From Pegea sp. RAD2-039 (Eukaryota > Chordata > Thaliacea > Salpida > Salpidae), in assembly GCA_034620365.1 (NCBI GenBank), contig JAQGEQ010000324.1, positions 248,001-312,000 on the forward strand: a DNA stretch of 64,000 bases, read 5' to 3'. The stretch's first letter is position 1. Each line of letters begins with the position of its first letter. A program made the translations under genes and the position numbers. The notes below the pieces were generated by a model, which was not told the DNA's origin, ran no database searches, and worked only from the letters and a program-made list of their open reading frames with translations. Positions 11,309-22,755 of this stretch are shown here, one piece after another.

Positions 11309-13696
11309 ATGGCTTCAAAAATATTAAGGTTTAAATCTCTATTACCAATTGTTAGATCAAACAACCCAAAAAAATTATTTGTTACTAGAGTTTACTCTAT
11401 AGATAAATCTAATGGTTGTGATTTAGATAAACCAAATACTGCAATATTTGATAAAGACCCTTTAAGCTCTGTACAACGAACAGATTTAACTCAATCAGTA
11501 GAAAATGTAGATTTAAAATCTGTTTTAGAACCAGTAAACCAAGAAGCTGCTAAAGTAGTTGAAGAAGCAGCTGCTGATGTAGTTGAAGAACCAGTTGCTG
11601 AAGTGGTTGAAGAAGCAGCTGCTGAAGTGGTTGAAGAACCAGTTGCTGAAGTGGTTGAAGAAGCAGCTGCTGAAGTAGTTGAAGAAGCAGTTGCTGAAGT
11701 AGTTGAAGAAGCAGCTGCTGAAGTGGTTGAAGAAGCAGCTGCTGAAGTAGTTGAAGAACCAGTTGCTGAAGTAGTTGAAGAAGCAGCTGCTGAAGTGGTT
11801 GAAGAACCAGTTGCTGAAGTGGTTGAAGAACCAGTTGCTGAAGTAGTTGAAGAACCAGCTGCTGAAGTGGTTGAAGAACCAGTTGCTGAAGTAGTTGAAG
11901 AAGCTGCTGCTGAAGTGGTTGAAGAAGCAGCTGCTGAAGTGGTTGAAGAACCAGCTGCTGAAGTGGTTGAAGAAGTTGCTGAAGTGGTTGAAGAAGCAGC
12001 TGCTGAAGTGGTTGAAGAACCAGTTGCTGAAGTGGTTGAAGAAGCAGCTGCTGAAGTAGTTGAAGAAGCAGCTGCTGAAGTGGTTGAAGAAGCAGCTGCT
12101 GAAGTGGTTGAAGAACCAGCTGCTGAAGTGGTTGAAGAAGCAGCTGCTGAAGTGGTTGAAGAACCAGTTGCTGAAGTGGTTGAAGAAGCAGCTGCTGAAG
12201 TAGTTGAAGAACCAGTTGCTGAAGCTGCTGAAGTGGTTGAAGAACCAGTTGCTGAAGTGGTTGAAGAACCAGTTGCTGAAGTAGTTGAAGAACCAGCTGC
12301 TGAAGTGGTTGAAGAACCAGTTGCTGAAGTAGTTGAAGAAGCTGCTGCTGAAGTGGTTGAAGAAGCAGCTGCTGAAGTGGTTGAAGAACCAGCTGCTGAA
12401 GTGGTTGAAGAACCAGTTGCTGAAGTGGTTGAAGAATCAGTTGCTGAAGTAGTTGAAGAACCGGTTACTGAAGTGGTTGAAGAACCAGTTGCTGAAGTGG
12501 TTGAAGAAGCAGCTGCTGAAGTAGTTGAAGAAGCAGCTGCTGAAGTAGTTGAAGAAGCAGCTGCTGAAGTGGTTGAAGAACCAGTTGCTGAAGTGGTTGA
12601 AGAACCAGTTGCTGAAGTGGTTGAAGAACCAGCTGCTGAAGTGGTTGAAGAACCAGTTGCTGAAGTAGTTGAAGAACCAGCTGCTGAAGTGGTTGAAGAA
12701 CCAGTTGCTGAAGTAGTTGAAGAAGCTGCTGCTGAAGTGGTTGAAGAAGCAGCTGCTGAAGTAGTTGAAGAACCAGCTGCTGAAGTGGTTGAAGAAGCAG
12801 CTGCTGAAGTAGTTGAAGAAGCAGCTGCTGAAGTGGTTGAAGAACCAGTTGCTGAAGTAGTTGAAGAACCAGTTGCTGAAGTAGTTGAAGAAGCTGCTGC
12901 TGAAGTGGTTGAAGAAGCAGCTGCTGAAGTAGTTGAAGAACCAGTTGCTGAAGTGGTTGAAGAACCAGCTGCTGAAGTGGTTGAAGAACCAGTTGCTGAA
13001 GTAGTTGAAGAACCAGTTGCTGAAGTAGTTGAAGAACCTGCTGCTGAAGTGGTTGAAGAAGCAGCTGCTGAAGTAGTTGAAGAAGCAGCTGCTGAAGTGG
13101 TTGAAGAACCAGCTGCTGCTGAAGTGGTTGAAGAACCAGTTGCTGAAGTAGTTGAAGAACCAGTTGCTGAAGTAGTTGAAGAAGCTGCTGCTGAAGTGGT
13201 TGAAGAAGCAGCTGCTGAAGTGGTTGAAGAAGCAGCTGCTGAAGTAGTTGAAGAAGCAGCTGCTGAAGTAGTTGAAGAACCAGTTGCTGAAGTAGTTGAA
13301 GAAGCAGCTGCTGAAGTAGTTGAAGAACCAGTTGCTGAAGTGGTTGAAGAACCAGCTGCTGAAGTAGTTGAAGAACCAGTTGCTGAAGTGGTTGAAGAAC
13401 CAGTTGCTGAAGTAGTTGAAGAATCAGCTGCTGAAGTGGTTGAAGAACCAGTTGCTGAAGTAGTTGAAGAACCAGTTGCTGAAGTAGTTGAAAAACCAGT
13501 TGCTGAAGTGGTCGAAGAAGCAGCTGCTGAAGTGGTTGAAGAACCAGTTGCTGAAGTGGTTGAAGAACCAGTTGAAGTAGTTGAAGAACCAGTTGCTGAA
13601 GTGGTTGAAGAACCAGTTGTACAAGAACAAAAGGAAGAGGAGAAAAAGCCAGGAATTCTTAGATCTTTGTGGAGATGGATTAGTGGTTCTAATTAG
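11309..13696 (+). CDS. Acidic eight-residue repeat protein with mitochondrial-leader-like N terminus
   Basis: An intronless 795-residue ORF whose family I do not recognise. Residues 1-30 (MASKILRFKS, then R, K, K, R residues and almost no acids) look like a mitochondrial presequence. Residues about 35-82 are a unique, charged, disordered-looking segment. From about 83 to 769 the protein is roughly 86 copies of the octamer VVEEPVAE, VVEEAAAE or VVEEPAAE, very acidic, valine- and alanine-rich and with no basic residue except one K. The last 26 residues switch to basic and amphipathic, with LRSLWRWISG near the end. Imperfect units (a 6-residue unit, an extra AAE, a lost A) change length only by whole codons, so the frame is kept across 2 kb of minisatellite. 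An acceptor-like AG at 11275-11276 precedes the ATG by 32 bp. Function is unknown; a mitochondrial location is inference from the leader alone. Confidence 0.82.
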   Translation: MASKILRFKSLLPIVRSNNPKKLFVTRVYSIDKSNGCDLDKPNTAIFDKDPLSSVQRTDLTQSVENVDLKSVLEPVNQEAAKVVEEAAADVVEEPVAEVVEEAAAEVVEEPVAEVVEEAAAEVVEEAVAEVVEEAAAEVVEEAAAEVVEEPVAEVVEEAAAEVVEEPVAEVVEEPVAEVVEEPAAEVVEEPVAEVVEEAAAEVVEEAAAEVVEEPAAEVVEEVAEVVEEAAAEVVEEPVAEVVEEAAAEVVEEAAAEVVEEAAAEVVEEPAAEVVEEAAAEVVEEPVAEVVEEAAAEVVEEPVAEAAEVVEEPVAEVVEEPVAEVVEEPAAEVVEEPVAEVVEEAAAEVVEEAAAEVVEEPAAEVVEEPVAEVVEESVAEVVEEPVTEVVEEPVAEVVEEAAAEVVEEAAAEVVEEAAAEVVEEPVAEVVEEPVAEVVEEPAAEVVEEPVAEVVEEPAAEVVEEPVAEVVEEAAAEVVEEAAAEVVEEPAAEVVEEAAAEVVEEAAAEVVEEPVAEVVEEPVAEVVEEAAAEVVEEAAAEVVEEPVAEVVEEPAAEVVEEPVAEVVEEPVAEVVEEPAAEVVEEAAAEVVEEAAAEVVEEPAAAEVVEEPVAEVVEEPVAEVVEEAAAEVVEEAAAEVVEEAAAEVVEEAAAEVVEEPVAEVVEEAAAEVVEEPVAEVVEEPAAEVVEEPVAEVVEEPVAEVVEESAAEVVEEPVAEVVEEPVAEVVEKPVAEVVEEAAAEVVEEPVAEVVEEPVEVVEEPVAEVVEEPVVQEQKEEEKKPGILRSLWRWISGSN
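11555..13615 (+). repeat. Coding minisatellite, 24-bp unit, about 86 copies
   Basis: Tandem 24-bp units of the form GAAGTGGTTGAAGAACCAGT plus TGCT. They vary mainly at GTG/GTA (synonymous Val), CCA/GCA (Pro/Ala) and GTT/GCT (Val/Ala). Blocks of several units recur in the same order, for example the runs around 11830-11960 and 12280-12400, which indicates higher-order duplication by unequal exchange. All insertions and deletions seen are multiples of three. Confidence 0.95.
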
Positions 13697-16600
13697 TTGA
13701 TAGTTCTTATTATTAATGAAATGTCTTTTTTGCTTTGCTTATCTGTTGGTCATTTGTTTATAACAGCAAGCACTTAAAATAATCATGATTTTATTCAGAT
13801 ACACTACGGCACTTGTACTATTGTAATATTTTTTGGTTCATTATGTGTCTTTTATTGTATTAATATTGCCAGATGTAATCAGGATTTATTTTAATTTTCC
13901 TAATATCTACCATCGTGTTCCTTATTTTATTTTACCTGTTTATTAATACTGACAAATGTGCCTTAATATCTTCACTATTGTTTAAATTTCACCATTTTTT
14001 TATGTTTTGTAAGTTTCACTGATACACATTAAGTTACAACACACTATACGCAAATATGCCTTTATAAAAGCCGAAGTTGTCAAAATTATTCTATTTACTA
14101 ATTCATAATTCCTTTTTTGCCTTTATATTTGTTCATAGCAAGCCTGTCTATTAGCACAGTAATAGAAGGCCCGAGTCTTACTTTGTTCACAACAACTAGA
14201 AATAAGCTCTTTGAATCACTTTAGCCTATTAAAATTTTCAGTTAATGAGCAAGCGTAGAAGAGCTTGTCTTCAAATATCTTTATATCTTGCATTTGGTGG
14301 CTTAGAGTCTTTAAGACACTTCTGTTTTTATCCGCGCTTGTAGTACAAAATAGTTTTAAATAGATTACATAAAATTGTAGTTTTTGTAAAATTACAATTA
14401 CTTTATTGAATAAAGCAAAGCATTAATCGAATAGTTTGTATTTTACATAGCATAAAGAAACAATCAGGATTTTACATACTAGATTGATAGAAGACTGTTA
14501 ATAACAAGTCGACATCTCATCTATATTTTTCTGTTAAAAATTTTTTTTTCAATCATTTACTAGTAATGCTCTTCTGATAAATAGTTTTTACTTAAAATTT
14601 TGATAAATAGTTTTGCCAAAGTTGTTAGTATAAAGATCAGAGATTTTATGATATGGATAATCAACTGGAGGATGGTGCCAACTTCAGCAACGATTTGTGC
14701 GGTACCCCAAAAAAGTAAATGTAATCCTTTTTAACAAGTAGTAAGATTTGTTCATATAAAAATAATTAAGTCTCATAGCTAAAATTAACTTTCACATGAA
14801 GAAGAAAGTGGCTCGCCTCAGCCGCAAACGACCATGATGTAAGCCAGGACAGAAATTATGGAGATCCAGTTATCGCTCATGCAGCAGGATTCCATTCTCC
14901 ACTCCAACAAGATTATGTAGAAGGAACGGACGGGTTCCACACCCAGCTAGCCTCACAGGAACTGCCAGAACAATATTGAGTACAGTGACAAACTGCCTAC
15001 GGGGCTCCAACTTCGGTTTAAACTGGGCCATAAGGCTTATTTCCAGTTTATACTTATTGTACCCCTACAAATATTTATTTATTACAATAAACGCAAAGGG
15101 GTATTCTTGGAAGGAGCTTTTCTCGCTAATACTCATTCTATATAAAAAGAACTATTGTCATATATAATAAAGATTGAAATATCGGCAGAAAAAATGTAAC
15201 ACAAGGCATTTCAGTAGATCACGTACAATATAACGGAAAAAATTACATAGAATTTGATATCTTTCAAAGTGAGTCATCTACATGCCCAAAAAGTAAAACC
15301 ATATTCAGACAGGGAAGCTATTTTAAAGCTGTTTGTAGAAAAAAGCGTTAGCGAAAAAAAATCAACTCAAAGTAAAAAACTTTAAAGTAAGTATTGATGC
15401 AGTGGTGAGACTCTTTGAATAAATATTTACTGACTAAATACAGCAGCCTTTCCTAAAGCTTTTTATAAAAGATTAGAATAAATATATAGTTGATGTTTTG
15501 ATTTGTTGATGCTTTATTCTGATAGAAACGTCTGTATTTAGATATATGGAGAATATAGCATTTAAAGATGGATTAAAAATGATCTACAAATGACAATTAT
15601 CACTATGTAAAATATTTTTTGACCTTTTCCTAAGAGTTTTGTTCATAAACCTGATTTTGCGAGTTAAAACCTGCAGTTTAATTTGAAACTACTAAACTCC
15701 AACAAGTATTTCTTTTAATTCGTGTTACCTATGAAAATGAATAAGCTTTGTTTTCTTTGGTCATTTAAAAAGTATGATCGAATTCTTCATTTAAAATATT
15801 GAAAAACCTAATTTGAACTTTGGATAAAACTATAATTCTCAAAGGTCTTTTTGATAAAACTTAAATAAAGTCATTTAAGGTAAGATTTTTGAAATTACCT
15901 TTATAGTAGTTAGATTTAACACAAATATAATAAGTTTCAGACTAGTTGTGAATTCGATGAAGTAATATTAAGTTAAAAAACCTGCTGTAGTTGCAAAAAT
16001 TTATACTTAGTTATCATTTTAGTCATTCAAATTCTTTTTGAGCTTTAAATTAAAAATATTTTAAAGTTAATTTACGCTTAGAATTTTTTTGCAGAGAATT
16101 GTTTTAAAGAGCAAGCACATTTTCAGTTTGTTAAATATGTTTTCTTTAATATTGTAGTTTACACTATTTTTAAAATTAATTATTTGATTCTCATATAAAT
16201 TGTGAGTTGATGATAGTTTTTTACTGATTAATTAAGAGTTTTAAAGGAAAACCAACTATCTTACATTATTAAATGATCACGTCAAGCGGGGAAAAATCGA
16301 AATTACTGTAAATATTAACTGATAAACGTTTTAATGACAGTTTCAAACATGAAAAATTGTCGTTTTTCAGATATTTAATCATAGAATTATTTTTTTTAAT
16401 TTAGGTTTTTTCAGAAAAACCAGTTTTCAATCAGCATTTTGTGACCATTTTATACACACTTACAAAGTTGACCTTTACCATTATTTGTCTACTTGGTTCT
16501 CTCAGGTCAGAAATTTTACGGTTATCGTAACCTGGTTATTTATCTCTTGGAAGAGTATGTAATAATTCTGGTAAACAAATATTATTTAGTTTTCTCACTA

Positions 16601-17183
16601 ATAAACTTTCGCTTGTAATTTTTATATATTAATCGTTTTAATTTGCAAATTTTGTATATATTCATTTTTGTTAGTCTTCAGATTTTTGTCAGTTTATATC
16701 AATAGCTCGCTAAAGATGTTTTAATTCATATTTAGAATTATTTGGTTGGTTTTTCAGCTATAAATTGTGAATTTGTTTTTATTATAAATTATTAAGTTTT
16801 TTGAATAATTAGTTTGAATCTGAATTGTTTTATAAAACTATACTTTAAACTAAAACATAATATTTTTATCTGCATGTATTATTTTATACTTTTTTGTACA
16901 TATAATTATATATATTATATTTTAAATAAATACTGATAAATAACTCTATAAATCTTGCAAATAAATATATTTTTTAAAAATAAATTTAATTTTTTTTTAT
17001 ATTTGTATCTTTATTATATAAAATAATAATTATTCTTATATATATTATTATTTGTAAGAATGTGTGTTAGTGAGAAGTGCTCTTTTCAGGTACCCCTCTT
17101 TTGTTAATTATAATAAATAAATATTTTTATTAAGTTTTTGTTTTTTAGGTTTTAAATCTATTGAATCATCTAAAACTAGAATT
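13697..17183. other. Intergenic region with SINE and a coding-like relic
   Basis: Holds the 3' end of the repeat-protein gene, a SINE copy near 14.8-15.0 kb, and a stop-bounded open stretch at 15178-15351 without an ATG. Its rightmost 200 bp contain the MDH 5' region, with an acceptor-like TTTTTTAG at 17142-17148. A second possible junction, TTTTCAG followed by GTACCC, lies near 17090. The rest is AT-rich with nothing recognised. Confidence 0.6.
14805..15060 (-). repeat. SINE copy (family A), diverged
   Basis: Shares ordered blocks with the full copy at 61480-61720: a GCC(T/G)CAGCCGCAAACGACCATG-like start, then CAGCTAGCCTCACAGGAACTG, GAGTACAGTGACAAACTGCC and GGGGCTCCAACTTCGG. Orientation is the same as the 61.5 kb copy, whose tRNA head is on the minus strand. 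A small ORF at 14976-15167 is a by-product of this element. Confidence 0.55.
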
Positions 17184-18218
17184 ATGTCAACAATCCGTAG
17201 CCTTTTAACAAAAGTCAAGTTAGGTAGTTTACTTCCAACAAGAAGTTTTTCTTCAACACCAGCTAGCAATTACAAAGTTGCTGTTTTGGGAGCCTCTGGT
17301 GGTATTGGTCAACCTCTATCTCTTCTTCTTAAACAAAATCCAGGAGTTACTCGATTAGCCTTGTATGATATTGCTCATACTCCAGGAGTTTCTGCTGATC
17401 TTAGTCATATTGACTCAACAGCTCAAGTATCAGGGCATAAGGGTCCTGAAGAGCTTGATGATTGTTTGACTGGATGTGATGTTGTTGTGATACCAGCTGG
17501 TGTACCTAGAAAACCTGGTATGACTAGAGATGATTTATTCAACACTAATGCGAGTATTGTTGCTCAATTGACTAAAGCTTGCGCTAAAAACTGCCCAGAA
17601 GCTTTTATTTGTATCATCTCAAATCCAGTCAATTCTACTGTTCCAATTTGTTGTGAAATGTTCAAGAAAGCTGGTGTGACAGATACTAACCGTATATTTG
17701 GTGTAACTACATTAGATGTTGTTCGTTCTAATGCATTTGTCGCTGAAGCAAAATCTTTAGATGTTGCAACTGTTAATGTTCCAGTTATTGGCGGTCATGC
17801 TGGTGTCACAATTATTCCGTTACTTTCACAATCTCAACCACCAGTGAAATTTGAGAGTGAAGAGCGAAATGCGTTGACAGTCCGTATTCAGGACGCTGGG
17901 ACTGAAGTTGTGAAAGCAAAGGATGGAGCTGGCTCTGCAACTTTATCAATGGCTTATGCTGGTGCTCGGTTTGCAAACTCTTGTATTGAAGCCTTGAGTG
18001 GAAAAGAGAATATAATCGAATGTGCTTATGTACCTTCAACTGAAACTGAAGCTACTTATTTCTCTACACCCCTGGTTCTTGGGCCTAAGGGGCTGAAAAC
18101 TAATCTTGGAGTTGGGGATATTTCTGAGTATGAATGTGGTCTTATTGATGCTTGCATTCCTGAACTAAAAAAATCTATCAAAAAAGGAGAAGACTTTGCT
18201 GCTGGATTTGATTGCTAA
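17184..18218 (+). CDS. MDH2: Malate dehydrogenase, mitochondrial
   Basis: NAD-dependent malate dehydrogenase of the TCA cycle and malate-aspartate shuttle, interconverting malate and oxaloacetate in the mitochondrial matrix. The ORF is 344 residues in a single exon, normal length for the precursor. Residues 1-29 are a presequence rich in S, T, R and K. The Rossmann glycine motif GASGGIGQ is at 36-43 and the NAD ribose-binding Asp (LYD) at 62. The mobile loop [11 protein letters not shown] carries the substrate arginines at 109 and 115. LDVVR (Asp178, Arg181) and GGHAG (catalytic His205) complete the active site. The start is chosen because it gives the leader and because an acceptor-like AG at 17147-17148 lies 35 bp upstream. 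A polyadenylation signal follows at 18362, and the anoctamin ATG comes 226 bp after the stop. Confidence 0.98.
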   Translation: MSTIRSLLTKVKLGSLLPTRSFSSTPASNYKVAVLGASGGIGQPLSLLLKQNPGVTRLALYDIAHTPGVSADLSHIDSTAQVSGHKGPEELDDCLTGCDVVVIPAGVPRKPGMTRDDLFNTNASIVAQLTKACAKNCPEAFICIISNPVNSTVPICCEMFKKAGVTDTNRIFGVTTLDVVRSNAFVAEAKSLDVATVNVPVIGGHAGVTIIPLLSQSQPPVKFESEERNALTVRIQDAGTEVVKAKDGAGSATLSMAYAGARFANSCIEALSGKENIIECAYVPSTETEATYFSTPLVLGPKGLKTNLGVGDISEYECGLIDACIPELKKSIKKGEDFAAGFDC

Positions 18219-18361
18219 ATTTGTTAGAGTCAGAAACTAAAAAAGATCATATTCGATATTTCTAATATATTAAAGGTTTCTTTATAATATTCAATAATTA
18301 TTTACATTTATCATCACTGATTATTAATAATAAGTTTCTCAGTTATTAAGTTTTGAATTTT

Positions 18362-18367
18362 AATAAA
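18362..18367 (+). promoter_or_regulatory. Candidate polyadenylation signal of MDH2
   Basis: AATAAA in the 226-bp interval between the MDH stop and the anoctamin start. No other canonical hexamer lies in this interval. Confidence 0.55.
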
Positions 18368-18444
18368 ATATTTGATCTTTTAGTTTGAGTCTGTTTTTGT
18401 TAGTAATTGTTTATAGAAGATACTTTGATAATTTGTTTTCATTT

Positions 18445-21400
18445 ATGGAGGAAAAATCCCAGCTCAGTAGTAATGTAAGTCACTTATGTTCATTTCAAAT
18501 ATATAAGCTATAAAATAAACTCTAAAATTAATACATTCAACCATTTTTTATTAGAAATCTTTTACTGGTTCAAATGAACACAAAAATAAATCATCTCCCA
18601 TAATTATTATAAAGTTTTCAAAAGATGTATCATCATTAGCAGTTGGCTGGTTAGAACAGAGGATCACTGACCCCTTATCAAAAGGTGGTTGTGATTTAAA
18701 CATAGAACAGTATGTTGATCAGCAGTCTGTTGTCTTCTTTATTTCGTAAGTTTTTTAATCAAAACTTTAAAAAACATCTGATGAATAAAGAAAAATTATA
18801 AGGTCAAAGTTTGTTATTAAACAAGTTGATTTATCTTTGACAAAATAGAAACTAACTTTTTTCGGCACACTATTTAAATATTAGACTTTTGTATTAAAGA
18901 GCGACACAGAAAAGGTTGCTGGAGGGTGCAGATGACATTGGAATACGAAAGAAATATAAAGATGGCAGTTTAAGAGATTTTTGTGTCGCTGATCGCCATA
19001 ACTTTAAAAACTATAAAGGTTAAAACAGTTCTATAATATATATTTGCTTCTTATTTCTTTTTCTAATTAGAAGGATCATTTTTTTATGACTGTGAACGTC
19101 AAAGAATTATAACTCAATCTTTAGAAAATCTTCGTGCTGATGATGAGGTCTCAGTACCTGGGCATAATGATGTACGACTCTATGGTGGCAAGTGTATCTG
19201 TAAGTTTCTTCAATTATTTTCATTTCTATTTTACATACGAACATTTTTCAGTACATCGAATGCTCACCAAGAACTTAATAACTGATTATTTTCCTTTGCA
19301 TGACTTAAATGTTTTAGAAGACCTGAAAACAAAAATGTATAGAAACTTTACTAATGTCATGGCGATTTCTTTGGGTAAACGAATTTTATTTGTTTTTTGC
19401 ATGAGATGTTTTACTGTACAAGTTTCATTTTTTGTTTTAACATTGTTGTAATTTATCATTTTTATTTACAATTTTTAACTGTCACCAGATATACTAGTTA
19501 CTATGCTAATAAACCCTGCTTGTAGCACTTATTTTCATGATAAATGTTTTTTATTCATTTATTAAGAGCACTTTTAAGATAGTTTTCATTTAAGAGGTCT
19601 GACATAAAAATTAGATAGTCCCTGGTATACATAGCAAATTGTTGATGAGAATTTAATTTAATGAATATATAGAAGACATACAAGCCTATTATGGAGATTC
19701 TGTAGCAATTTACTTTGCTTTCTTGAACTATTATCTCTCTGCACTTGTTTGGATTGTTGTTATGGGCATCTTTCATTGGATTTTTGTTGGAGTTTGGGAC
19801 GATAACTCATATGCAAATAGTGTTGATGATAATTGGATGGTGTCTGTGATGCATTTGTGCTGGTCGGTTTGCTTATTGGAAGCCTGGAATTTTGAATCTG
19901 TTCAATATGCTTTCAAATGGGGCAGTTTAGGAATGAAGGTGCTTTCAAATCATCATAGAGACAAATGATTCAAGCGAATGATTATTTATCTAATTTTTTT
20001 ACCAGCTAACTATCATTAAGCACATAAATTTCCACTTAGCTATCAACTACTTGTCTTATATTTTTATCATTTAAAATTAATGCTTAAAATACAAACAAAA
20101 CCTTCAAGCTACCATCAGATAACCTACTAATAAGTTAACAACTTTTTCCACTCATAAAATCTGCTTTATAACAACCAACTAAAATTGCCATCTCATTAAG
20201 AACCACTACTTTAGATCAAGTCCTATATTTAAGACTAAATTTCGACTAAATCTTGTGGTTAAATTTAACTTTTTAACAAATTAAATTCTCTATTTAACTA
20301 AAACTCCGATTTTCTTGTTTACTACAAATGTTTTTTTAATGTTTAAAAGTATGATAAACTTTTAAGCTTCTAAATTTGCATCAACAGACCGTAGAAAAGC
20401 CTCGTATGGCTTATAGAGGTAAGCTTGGAACTAATGAAGTAACCGGACAGCTGGAACCGCAGTACCCAAAATGGAAGCACAATTGTCGTGTTTATCTAGT
20501 ATCAATGCCTTTAGTGATACTTTGTGTTAGTTTTGCAGTTGTGACAATGTTTTACTATTTCAGGTAAATTTCATTTTAGACAAATAATTTTATTTTAAAA
20601 CTCTAAGCAAATCATTTTAGTTGGGAGATATTTGTGACGGGCTTATATAAAGGAGACGGCAGTTACTCTGCCCTTGTCATTACCACTTTACCTTCTGTTG
20701 TTTACTCGCTTATCATACAAGTCGCCAATTACTATTATCATCAATTTGCCGTAATTCTTACCACTTCTGGTTAGTCTAGAGTTAATTACTCAAGATATTC
20801 TTTCATTAACTGTTCTAGAGTTTATTTGTAAAATTGTAGAACTTCGAATAAATTTACTTTGAAAATTGACTGATATTAAAAATATTTTTTTTATTTCTTT
20901 TGCAGAGAATCACAAATATGAAAAATCTTACCAAAATGCTCTCATTTTAAAGATTTTGTCGGTAGGTTGAAAAATCTTTTCTAATTTATATTTAATTAAA
21001 ATAGCATTTAATCAAATTAAATCAGAAATTTGAAAAATAATAAAAACAAATATTTTTTACATTTATGTGTAAACTTTAATAACATTCGTTCAAAAATTGC
21101 TTTAATTTTATTGATAAAATTATATTTAAGCCACTAAATCTCAGTTAGCTCCTTTAGAAGGTCTTGTGCAAGTCACTTGGTGGAGATATTTTTAAGTATT
21201 TGTATTTTTTCAAGAAGATTCCATTAAAAATCTTTTAAAATTTTTCAATAAAGTTTGTAGATGTAAAAAGGACATTAGGGGAGCCACCAAACTAGTATAG
21301 TTCTTGTGTAAAGCTCTTATGACCGACTTTGTCCTTAAATACTATTTCCTTTATTCTAACCACCACAAGAACATCAGTCCCAAATTGAAGTTGTTCAATT

Positions 21401-22755
21401 TATAGCTAGCAAATTTTGGTTATATCTTCAGTCATGTTTTATCCTGTCTCCAGCAGTGAACATTTCTTTTTCTATCAACAGTTTGATTTTGTCAACAATT
21501 TTCTTGTTTTGTATTACATCGCCTTTATCTATCGTGACATGGCCATGTTAAGAACTGTAAGTACGGATTTACTTTTTGTAATATTTTTATCTAAATCTAC
21601 ATTTTGAATAATTTTTAAATGTTTTTTTTCTACCTTAATAGTTTGAATAAAATTATCAATTTTCAAAAAATCCACATTTTGCAGACTTTAAGGAATTTAT
21701 TTTTAACTGACATCGCTATCAACCAGATAGTTGAATGTGTTCTTCCTTTTTTTAACTTCAAAATTCGAACATACTCCATCAACAACACCCGCTCCTTTCA
21801 AAGTAAGATACCAACCGAGTTAAATAGGGGAAGATCATTAACAAGATTAGAACAAACAAGACTTGAGTCTCAAAAGGATACATATGAGGTAAGTAATCAT
21901 CAACTTACTTTCACTTCTACACTTTTTATTATTTTACTTCTTCAGTCAACATTTGAAGATTATTTAGAGCTGTGGTTACAGTTCGGTTACGTTATGTTAT
22001 TTGCGTGTGCTTATCCACCTGCCGCCTTCTTTGCAATCATTAACAATTTAGTGGAACAACGAACTGATAGTTTCAAGCTTTGCAACCTCTACAGGCGACC
22101 ATTTGCTCGGCAATCCGACGGAATTGGAGCATGGCAGGTTTGGTATCACTACAAAACCATCATCATTCATCTTTTCCTATCACAGACAGCCTTTGAAGCC
22201 CTCTCTTGTCTTGCCATCATCAGTAATTTAGCTCTCATATTTCTGTCTCCAAGATTTTTAATCAATTTCCGTTCTCTTTATCCCGATGGGACTACTGCTC
22301 ATATTATAATTGCTTTTATCATTGTTGAGGTAGTCGAAGCCTTCTACTTTTAAATCTTTTTAATTCTGAACATGATTTGTTTGCAGCACATCTTGTTGCT
22401 CTCCCGGTTCTTGCTACATTATTCCCTGCCTTCAGCTCCCCATTGGGTGAAACTAGAGATGGATAAGTATCAATATCGTACTCGACAGTTACTTAAAAGA
22501 GAGGTAAGACACAATTGAGAAGATTTGATCAAATTTTGATGATTATTATTGCAGTCTACTATAGTGGGATTGTCATCTGCACATCCAGCAACCACAAAGT
22601 TCCAACCTACTTCTGAACTCACGCTCAAAGTCCTTTCAGAGGTTTCTGAGTTACAAAGCAGTGACTCTGACGAAGATGCGATTATTTTTAACACTGAAAC
22701 TGATGCTTCACTGCGTCTAAGAACAACCTCTTCACGACCTCATGCTGATCAATAA
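18445..22755 (+). CDS. ANO10: Anoctamin-10 / TMEM16K-type lipid scramblase
   Basis: Fifteen exons join in phase to a complete 723-residue protein: 18445-18474, 18555-18745, 18900-19018, 19071-19199, 19252-19374, 19673-19938, 20388-20563, 20621-20769, 20906-20961, 21482-21556, 21685-21888, 21946-22137, 22186-22329, 22387-22503, 22555-22755. ANO10 is known as a calcium-activated ER scramblase. The cytoplasmic N domain (1-197) has ANO10 hallmarks: RKKYKDGSLRDF followed by ERHNF-like DRHNF, then FPLHD. Ten hydrophobic helices start near residue 210. Conserved core signatures are ALVWIV, KWGSLGMK, YLVSMPLV, FEDYLELWLQFGYV (about 509-522), AIINNLVEQRTDSFKL and IIVEHILLL. The N, E and D residues in the last two match the family's calcium-site helices. 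The C-terminal 66 residues are hydrophilic and serine-rich, with SDSDED. Exon 1 has only 10 codons, so the exact start is slightly less certain. The shortest intron is 48 bp. Confidence 0.97.

Noticed and set aside
11555..13615. CRISPR-like array
   Set aside because: Tandem 24-bp units without unique spacers, coding throughout, in a eukaryotic genome.
13424..13630. Minus-strand Phe/Asn-rich ORF
   Set aside because: It is the antisense of the acidic repeat array.
14976..15167. Plus-strand 63-codon ORF
   Set aside because: Starts inside a SINE copy and runs into AT-rich DNA; no domain.
17812..18039. Minus-strand ORF inside MDH2
   Set aside because: Shadow of a strongly conserved coding exon.
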